Assembly (NCBI GenBank): GCA_039208045.1
Contig: JBCCRH010000107.1
Span: forward strand, 1 to 14,626
Reading direction: 5' to 3'
DNA: 14,626 nucleotides
DNA from: JBCCRH01 sp039208045
GTDB taxonomy: Bacteria; Bacteroidota; Bacteroidia; Chitinophagales; Saprospiraceae
Each line of letters starts with the position of its first letter. Positions within the stretch are counted from its first letter, which is position 1. Positions 1 through 5,615 of this stretch are shown here, piece after piece. Made by a program: the position numbers and the translations under genes. The notes beneath the pieces were generated by a model. It was given only the letters and a program-made list of their open reading frames with translations. It ran no database searches and had not been told where the DNA came from.

Positions 1-86
1 TAAGAAGTGGGTGTTCTTAAGACCTCCTACTGCTTACGCCCTCCGAGATGCTGCATGGCGTTGACTATCAAATGATTAAGACCAAG
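1..86. other. Non-coding window edge with a short inverted repeat
   Basis: No coding sequence is supported here. The stretch lies downstream of the minus-strand oligoendopeptidase gene. Bases 1-6 (TAAGAA) and 14-19 (TTCTTA) form a 6-bp inverted repeat around a 7-base loop. It has no adjoining T-run, so a terminator role for the peptidase gene is only a guess. The left side is cut by the window, so a longer stem cannot be judged. Confidence 0.3.
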
Positions 87-1811
87 CTAGTTGATCAACT
101 GATGCAGCTCCTCCTTTACAAACTGCGACAGCTCATTTACGTAAGCTTTCGAAAAATCAAAGGGTACACCAGCAGTATTAAAAATTTCTTTGATCGGAGT
201 AGTGTAGCCTAATTTCAAGGCATTGATATAATTCTGAAGCGCCTCGTCAGGATTTTCCTTGTACTGCTTCCAGATAGCGATAGCCCCCAACTGTGCCATG
301 CCATATTCGATATAGTAAAAGGGCACTTCAAATAAGTGGAGTTGTTTGTGCCAGACATATTCTGTAAATGGCTGTAAGCCCTCCATATCCACAGCACTCG
401 AATTAAATTCCATGAATATGCTCACCCATTTTTCTTTTCGCTCCTCGCGGGTGTGACTGGGATTAGTATACAGCCAATGCTGAAATTTATCAATCGTCGC
501 AATCCAAGGAAGAATCTTAAGCACATTTTCTAGCTGATTAATCTTAGCACGGCGTAAGTCCGCTGGATCAGGGAAGAAGATGTCCCAGTGTTCCATCGTA
601 AGCAGTTCCATACTCATGGCTGCCAATTCGGCTACTTCAATAGGGACTAATTTGGCGGAAGCCAACTTGTAATCGCGTGTTAAGTAGGAGTGTACAGCAT
701 GGCCACTTTCGTGCAACAGGGTACGCATATCGCCTAAAGAGTGCGAAGCATTCATAAAAATGAATGGGACGCCTGTGATGTGCAGCGGCATATTGTAACC
801 ACCTGGGCGCTTTCCATGTCGGATATCTAGATCCAAGTGGTCCATCTCATCCATGATCTGGATCACCTCTCCAAAGAGTGGGTGTACACTATTTAAGCAG
901 TCAATGGCCTTATTGACCAGCTCTTCAGTGGAGCTAAAAGGCACCAGAGGCGCTTTCCCACTTGTATCTACATTCAAGTCCCAAGGGCGGAGCTGCTCAA
1001 TGCGAAGTGCCTGCTGGCGATGTTGATACAATTCATCGATAATTGGGAGAATAGCTTCTGCAATAGACTGATGAAAATCTGCGCAATCAGCAGGCGTATA
1101 ATCAAAACGGCCCAGTGCTTTGAACTTATAATCTCTAAAGTTGGGAAACCCAGCATTTAAAGCAATACGATGGCGCTTCTCTATCAGCGCATCGAAAAGC
1201 TCCTCGATGTGCTCTGTATCTTGAAGAATTCGTTGGTTGATTTTATAGTAAACCTGCTCCCGGTAAGTGCGATCAGGTTCTTCTAGCAGGGTACTGGCTT
1301 TTTGTAAAGTCATTTGCTTTCCATCCATCCCGATAGTCATTTCGGATAGGATCTTGCCATATTCCTTCGCTTTGATTTGCACCTCAGTAGAAAGTGGAAT
1401 ATTGGATTCTTCGAAAAGAGCTACCCGATTTTTAATCCCTCGGATATGTACAAAGTAGCGATCCTGGGGGAGTTCGTCGATGAAGGGACAGGCAACTAGT
1501 TTATTATTGAGCTTATTCTCGAAGGCAGTGATACGTGGAGAGAGCTCCTCAATAGCATATTGATATAACTCTTCTGCTTTTTTGTCCTTACTATTGGCAG
1601 TGATGCGGATGTAGCGCCAGGCTAGGGATTCCGTGACCATGGCTTCCAGTTCGCTCTTGTCGCTCAGCCAGCACTCTAAGTCCTCTTTACTTTCAATAGG
1701 TCGCTTTAGTAGCTCATTGTAGTACGGTTTGATCTTAGACCAAACTGTCAGCTTGAATTCTTCAGGCAAAAAAGCCCTTTGCCTCGGTCGAGGGATAGTG
1801 ATCGTATTCAT
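87..1811 (-). CDS. M3 family oligoendopeptidase (PepF-like zinc metallopeptidase)
   Basis: A 574-residue cytoplasmic zinc metallopeptidase expected to cut short peptides during peptide recycling. The zinc site is clear. HESGH lies at residues 367-371, with H367 and H371 as ligands and E368 as catalytic base. E395 in a VAELAAMS segment fits the third ligand, where PepF proteins have VAE. The residues before the motif (NASHSLGDMRTLL) and the late YYIEYGMAQLGA segment are also typical of the family. The first ~200 residues are the helical N-terminal part. There is no signal peptide or membrane segment, and the length is normal for Bacteroidota members. ATG at 1811 is the natural start. It follows the DUF5606 gene on the same strand after 141 bases holding a palindrome, so it may have its own promoter. 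The exact substrate range cannot be read from sequence. Confidence 0.93.
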   Translation of the reverse strand: MNTITIPRPRQRAFLPEEFKLTVWSKIKPYYNELLKRPIESKEDLECWLSDKSELEAMVTESLAWRYIRITANSKDKKAEELYQYAIEELSPRITAFENKLNNKLVACPFIDELPQDRYFVHIRGIKNRVALFEESNIPLSTEVQIKAKEYGKILSEMTIGMDGKQMTLQKASTLLEEPDRTYREQVYYKINQRILQDTEHIEELFDALIEKRHRIALNAGFPNFRDYKFKALGRFDYTPADCADFHQSIAEAILPIIDELYQHRQQALRIEQLRPWDLNVDTSGKAPLVPFSSTEELVNKAIDCLNSVHPLFGEVIQIMDEMDHLDLDIRHGKRPGGYNMPLHITGVPFIFMNASHSLGDMRTLLHESGHAVHSYLTRDYKLASAKLVPIEVAELAAMSMELLTMEHWDIFFPDPADLRRAKINQLENVLKILPWIATIDKFQHWLYTNPSHTREERKEKWVSIFMEFNSSAVDMEGLQPFTEYVWHKQLHLFEVPFYYIEYGMAQLGAIAIWKQYKENPDEALQNYINALKLGYTTPIKEIFNTAGVPFDFSKAYVNELSQFVKEELHQLIN

Positions 1812-1890
1812 GGTGTCTTATTTGTTCGTATCCCAAACACTGTTCTGTTATTAGCAAAATAATTGGATACTTGTCTCAATATGTTTTAGA

Positions 1891-1906
1891 TAAGCATAAA
1901 TGCTTA
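1891..1906. repeat. Perfect 7-bp inverted repeat upstream of the peptidase gene
   Basis: TAAGCAT and ATGCTTA are separated by two A bases. The repeat lies 46 bases beyond the DUF5606 stop codon and about 80 bases before the peptidase start. No T-run follows on the minus strand, so it is a poor intrinsic terminator. It could be a dyad operator for the peptidase gene or an RNA end structure. Confidence 0.35.
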
Positions 1907-1952
1907 CGGTCGTCGTGTTGACTCCAGAATAGACCACTAAGGGCGAAGCGTT

Positions 1953-2366
1953 TTACTCTTCTTCGGTGCTATCTTCTACGGTTGCTAGCAGCTTTCGCTC
2001 CTGTAGGAATTTGAACCATTTGATTACTTTTTTGATATCGCCAATATTGACTCGATCCTTGTCATAATTGGGCAGTACATCAGTAAAGTATTCGTATAAT
2101 TCACTACCTGGGCCATTGGGGTCAGCCGGAGGGTTATCTTCCAACTGCTCCAACATATTCCGGAATACATTTTTCAATTCGGTTGAGTCTCCATCATCCG
2201 TGTAAATGGCAATAGATTCTAATGGGGTAAACTGGTGTCTTCTCGCGGAAGCAAATCGTTTTTTGCCCGTATCTAAATCCTCGATGATTAAACCATTGTT
2301 TCTATTCGCAGCCATGCGGAAAATTCCAGACATGCCACTTACGGCAACAAGCTTTTCAAGATTCAT
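1953..2366 (-). CDS. DUF5606 domain protein
   Basis: A 137-residue protein matching, from memory, the DUF5606 family, a conserved small cytoplasmic protein of Bacteroidota with no known function. The recognisable pattern is an N-terminal LVAVSGMSGIFRM-like segment (about residues 6-18), then GLIIEDLDTGKKRFASARRH, an IAIYTDDG segment (53-60), and near the C-terminus VLPNYDKDRVNIGDIKKVIKWFKFL (97-121). Relatives carry a near-identical VLPxYDKDRVxxSDIKKVxxWY block. There is no signal peptide, membrane segment or catalytic motif. The tail is acidic (EDSTEEE). ATG at 2366 sits about 25 bases downstream of a good Bacteroidota promoter, which supports both the start and independent transcription. 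Confidence 0.88.
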   Translation of the reverse strand: MNLEKLVAVSGMSGIFRMAANRNNGLIIEDLDTGKKRFASARRHQFTPLESIAIYTDDGDSTELKNVFRNMLEQLEDNPPADPNGPGSELYEYFTDVLPNYDKDRVNIGDIKKVIKWFKFLQERKLLATVEDSTEEE

Positions 2367-2390
2367 GTAATACTAACTTTATGTTTACCT

Positions 2391-2419
2391 CAAAAGTACA
2401 AACAAAAGCCAATTCCAAA
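2391..2419 (-). promoter_or_regulatory. Bacteroidota-type promoter for the DUF5606 gene
   Basis: Read on the minus strand, TTTG (2419-2416) is followed after 17 bases by TACTTTTG (2398-2391). This is an exact match to the TTG-N17-23-TAnnTTTG pattern described for Bacteroidota. The -7 element ends 24 bases before the ATG, giving a short leader. It is the best promoter match noticed in the window. Confidence 0.6.
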
Positions 2420-2477
2420 GAGAATCTAGAATGTTACCTATTGAATTTCAAAGAATCAATGGTATGTAGGTGGGGGG

Positions 2478-2558
2478 AGATGAATACTGGAGGGGATATT
2501 CAGCTTCATCTGCGCGTACCCTAAAGGTATGTATTTATCTCCTTAGGGCAAAGGAGAT
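2478..2558. other. Cluster of overlapping hairpins between the E1 and DUF5606 genes
   Basis: Four pairings fall within 81 bases. (a) 2537-2544 with 2551-2558, 8 bp, 6-base loop. (b) 2519-2527 with 2541-2548, 8 bp with one bulged A. (c) 2481-2486 with 2497-2502, 6 bp. (d) 2478-2484 with 2505-2511, 7 bp. Pairings a and b share 2541-2544, and c and d share 2481-2484, so each couple is mutually exclusive. On the minus strand, hairpin a begins 35 bases after the E1 stop codon and is the likely 3' end structure of that transcript, though no strong T-run follows. The rest of 2367-2593 holds the DUF5606 promoter and nothing else I recognise. Confidence 0.4.
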
Positions 2559-2593
2559 AGGGGTAAAAATAGACATATAAATATAATTGTTAT

Positions 2594-4594
2594 TTAATAG
2601 GCCGCTAACCGTTGCATTTTTTCTACTAGCCGTTCATTGGGTAAAAACAACCGTTCCAGTTCTTTTGCAAAGGGCACAGGTGTATCCAAACTGGCACATC
2701 GCAGCACTGGACCATCCAAAAACTCAAACAGATGCTCACTAATGTAGGCAGCAATTTCACCACCAATCCCACCAAATAGAGTAGCTTCATGAAGCACGAG
2801 CGCCTTCCCTGTTTTTTGCACAGAAGCACTTATGGTTTCATAATCAATGGGAAGTAAAGTGCGAAGATCTATAATATCTGCCGACACCCCTAACTGGTTT
2901 GCGGTTGCTATGGCCCATTGTACACCCATACCATAGGTAATAATGGTCATGGCATCACCTTCCTGCACCACTTTTGCCTTACCTATTTCCTCCGTGTAAT
3001 AGCTCGTAGGTACCTCTGCACTCAAACTCCGGTAGAGCGCCTTATGCTCAAAGAATAAAATGGGATTTGGGTCTTCAAAACTGGCCAAAAGCAGTCCTTT
3101 AGCATCTATCGGATTAGATGGATAGATGACCTTCAGGCCAGGAGTATGAGTAAACCAGGCTTCATTGCTCTGCGAATGGTAGGGCCCCGCTCCAACACCC
3201 GCACCCGTCGGCATCCGTATCACCACATCTGCTTGCTGCCCCCAGCGATAGTGGAGCTTAGCTAAATTATTCACGATTTGGTTGAAGCCACAAGTCACAA
3301 AATCCGCAAACTGCATCTCCACCATCGCCTTGTATCCTTTTAGGCTTAAGCCTAATGCGGCACCTACAATAGCGCTTTCACAAAGGGGGGTATTGCGAAC
3401 GCGATCTGCTCCAAAAGTTTCCATCAGTCCTTGTGTGATCTTAAATACGCCGCCGTAGTCCGCGATGTCCTGCCCCATTAGAACGAGCTTTGGATGGCGC
3501 TCCATAGCTAGTTGCAGACCATTAGCAATAGCATCTACTAGTCGTAGCTTTTCTGTTTCTTGGAAATTTGCAGGCGTAGCTTGATAAACAAAAGGAGCAT
3601 AGATGTCGCTTAATTCTTGGGCTGGGGAAGAGGCAACTGGTGGTTCCGCAGCAGCTATGGCTAGGCCTTCTTCTATTTCAGCTTTAATGGCTTTTCTGAA
3701 CCGAGTGATTTTACTTTTGGTCAATAGTTTTTCCTCCAATAGATAGTGCTCAAAGGTAGTGAGCGGGTCGTGTTGCTCCCAAAATTCAAAGAGTTCTTTG
3801 GGCACGTACTTTGTCCCCGAAGCTTCCTCATGGCCTCGCATGCGGAACGTCTGGCATTCTAATAGAATCGGCTCTGGATGCGCTAGTAGCTCTTGGCGAA
3901 GTTGGCGCACCGTTTGGTAAACTTCTAGGATATTATTTCCATCAATAGTCATAGAGCGCATCCCATATCCTAGGCCTCGATCTGACAATTTCTCACACCG
4001 ATACTGCTCACTGGTGGGCGTCGAAAGCCCATAGCCATTATTTTCGATAACAAAAATAACAGGCAATTGCCAGACAGAAGCGACATTCAAAGCCTCGTGA
4101 AACTCCCCTTGGCTTGTTCCACCCTCCCCAGTAAAGGCTACCGCAATTTTTTGCTCTTGGCTCAGCTTGCTAGCTAGCGCCGCTCCTCCTGCCAAAGACA
4201 ACTGAGGGCCGAGGTGAGAAATCATACCACAAATGTGGTATTCCATCGTACCAAAATGAAAAGATCGGTCGCGCCCTTTGGTAAAGCCTAAATTTTTACC
4301 CTGCCACTGGCCAAACAGTCGCGCTAATGGAATCTGGCGAGTAGTGAAAACACCAAGGTTACGATGAAGGGTAAAAATAAATTCATCTGCTTCCAGCGCA
4401 CTGGTCACTCCCACAGAGATAGCTTCCTGACCAATACCCGAGAACCACTTACTGATTTTCCCCTGGCGAAGCAAAATCAACATTTTTTCTTCGATCATAC
4501 GAGGCTTAAGCAAAGCCTGGTAAAGGCTAACTAAGTCCTGATTTTTAACATCTGTTCTGTTGAACGTTGCAGAAGGTGCAATGGGCATTTTCAT
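2594..4594 (-). CDS. Fused E1 alpha/beta thiamine-diphosphate 2-oxoacid dehydrogenase
   Basis: Both E1 subunits of a 2-oxoacid dehydrogenase complex in one 666-residue chain, probably branched-chain 2-oxoacid type. E1 decarboxylates the 2-oxoacid with ThDP and acylates the E2 lipoyl group. The alpha half spans about residues 20-315. Its ThDP/Mg motif runs from GEG (156-158) to NN (185-186), with glutamate where GDG is usual. A proline/alanine-rich linker near 315-345 leads to the beta half (348-666), which shows TPLCESAIVGAALG with the expected cofactor glutamate E406, QFADF, and GPYHSQSNEAWF with active-site histidine H473. The frame extends upstream to a TTG at 4681, but ATG at 4594 is the first ATG and a promoter-like element lies just before it. 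ATG at 4588 is also possible. No E2 or E3 gene is adjacent. The substrate is inferred from family resemblance. Confidence 0.92.
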   Translation of the reverse strand: MKMPIAPSATFNRTDVKNQDLVSLYQALLKPRMIEEKMLILLRQGKISKWFSGIGQEAISVGVTSALEADEFIFTLHRNLGVFTTRQIPLARLFGQWQGKNLGFTKGRDRSFHFGTMEYHICGMISHLGPQLSLAGGAALASKLSQEQKIAVAFTGEGGTSQGEFHEALNVASVWQLPVIFVIENNGYGLSTPTSEQYRCEKLSDRGLGYGMRSMTIDGNNILEVYQTVRQLRQELLAHPEPILLECQTFRMRGHEEASGTKYVPKELFEFWEQHDPLTTFEHYLLEEKLLTKSKITRFRKAIKAEIEEGLAIAAAEPPVASSPAQELSDIYAPFVYQATPANFQETEKLRLVDAIANGLQLAMERHPKLVLMGQDIADYGGVFKITQGLMETFGADRVRNTPLCESAIVGAALGLSLKGYKAMVEMQFADFVTCGFNQIVNNLAKLHYRWGQQADVVIRMPTGAGVGAGPYHSQSNEAWFTHTPGLKVIYPSNPIDAKGLLLASFEDPNPILFFEHKALYRSLSAEVPTSYYTEEIGKAKVVQEGDAMTIITYGMGVQWAIATANQLGVSADIIDLRTLLPIDYETISASVQKTGKALVLHEATLFGGIGGEIAAYISEHLFEFLDGPVLRCASLDTPVPFAKELERLFLPNERLVEKMQRLAAY

Positions 4595-4617
4595 AGAGCG
4601 TACCTTTATTATAGGGG

Positions 4618-4625
4618 CAAAACTA
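4618..4625 (-). promoter_or_regulatory. Candidate -7 element of the E1 gene
   Basis: On the minus strand this reads TAGTTTTG, an exact TAnnTTTG match, ending 23 bases before the ATG at 4594. No TTG sits at the expected distance upstream, so only half of the promoter is visible. If used, it makes the longer frame opening at 4681 untranslatable and fixes the start at 4594 or 4588. Confidence 0.4.
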
Positions 4626-4733
4626 GTCAAAGTCCTGATTTCGTACTTAAAAAGCGAGCGTAATTCTGTAGAGTCCAGCAACTATTTTATTTTGCCAGGC
4701 ATAACCAATCTATCATTTTAAACGTATACAACC

Positions 4734-5573
4734 ATGCAAATCCGATTATTACCCTTCTTATTATTGCTATGCCTTGTGGTACTTGCTTCTTGTGGCGATG
4801 CTTCCGATAAAGATGCCTCTGAAGAAACAACCGATATGGCAGATTTTGCCGACGAAAAAGACTTTAAAGATGCACACGATACCCCCAAGGATATTGCCTT
4901 CACGCCCAAGGGCGAGATGGTGACTTTTGATACGCCTGACGGCAAAACGGCTACTGCCTATGCCCTGATGCCGGAGGAGAAGCCCGATAAATTTATTTTG
5001 GTTTTTCAAGAGTGGTGGGGACTAAACGATCACATTAAGCAAGAAGCAGAACGCCTATTTGAAGCCTTGGATGTCGTGGGCGTCATCGCTCCTGATATGT
5101 ATGATGGCAAAGTAGCGGATAACCAAGAAGATGCCGGAAAATATATGCAAGCTTTCAATGCAGATCGCGGAAACGCTATTATTGATGGAATGATGGCTTA
5201 TGCGGGCGAAGAGGCCAAATTTGCTACTATAGGCTGGTGCTTTGGTGGTGGGCTGTCGCTAAAAGCCTCCATTATGGCGGCAGATAAAGGGCTAGGCTGC
5301 GTCATGTATTACGGTATGCCCGTGCAATCAGCGGAAGAAATTGCTCCATTGGAGGTGGATGTGCTAGGTATTTTCGCTGAGAAAGATGGTTGGATTACGC
5401 CAGCAGTAGCCACTAAATTCGAAAATTTAGCGAAAGCGACTGGAAAGAATGTAACCATCAATCAGTTTGATGCGGAGCATGCCTTTGCCAATCCAAGTAA
5501 TCCAAAGTTTGACGAAAAGGCAGCGGCTGAAGCTAATGCTATGGCACTGGCTTTTCTGAAAGAGAAGCTATAA
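4734..5573 (+). CDS. Dienelactone hydrolase family lipoprotein
   Basis: A 279-residue alpha/beta hydrolase of the dienelactone hydrolase family, exported and lipid-anchored. Residues 1-20 are a lipoprotein signal with lipobox LASC and lipidated C20. An acidic linker (about 21-55, rich in D, E, A and S) follows, then the hydrolase domain (about 60-279). All family catalytic residues are visible: E93 in QEWWG, nucleophile C169 in GWCFGGG, D218 in EKDGW and H249 in AEHAF. The cysteine nucleophile is diagnostic. Classical members are cytoplasmic enzymes of chloroaromatic breakdown; lipoprotein versions in Bacteroidota are uncharacterised as far as I know, so the substrate is unknown beyond an ester or lactone. 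It is divergent from the E1 gene and convergent with the penicillin-binding protein gene, so it is probably monocistronic. Confidence 0.9.
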   Translation: MQIRLLPFLLLLCLVVLASCGDASDKDASEETTDMADFADEKDFKDAHDTPKDIAFTPKGEMVTFDTPDGKTATAYALMPEEKPDKFILVFQEWWGLNDHIKQEAERLFEALDVVGVIAPDMYDGKVADNQEDAGKYMQAFNADRGNAIIDGMMAYAGEEAKFATIGWCFGGGLSLKASIMAADKGLGCVMYYGMPVQSAEEIAPLEVDVLGIFAEKDGWITPAVATKFENLAKATGKNVTINQFDAEHAFANPSNPKFDEKAAAEANAMALAFLKEKL

Positions 5574-5580
5574 ATCACCA

Positions 5581-5615
5581 AACCCTGTGCTGCGCCTCAT
5601 GCGGAGTACAGGGTT
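5581..5615. terminator. Strong hairpin between convergent genes
   Basis: Bases 5581-5591 pair with 5605-5615 (11 bp, one G-T wobble). After one G-G mismatch, 5593-5595 pair with 5601-5603 around a 5-base loop. The structure begins 8 bases after the hydrolase stop codon, and its right arm runs into the stop codon of the convergent penicillin-binding protein gene (5616-5614). No T-run follows on either strand. A shared bidirectional transcript end is the simplest reading, inferred from position and stability. Confidence 0.6.

Noticed and set aside
89..100. Perfect 12-base palindrome AGTTGATCAACT
   Set aside because: It is made by the last codons and stop of the peptidase gene. With no flanking signal, chance is the better explanation.
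4595..4733. Promoter for the dienelactone hydrolase lipoprotein in the divergent gap
   Set aside because: The closest -7 match (TTATTTTG at 4687-4694) is off by one base, and no TTG lies at the right distance, so I did not list it.
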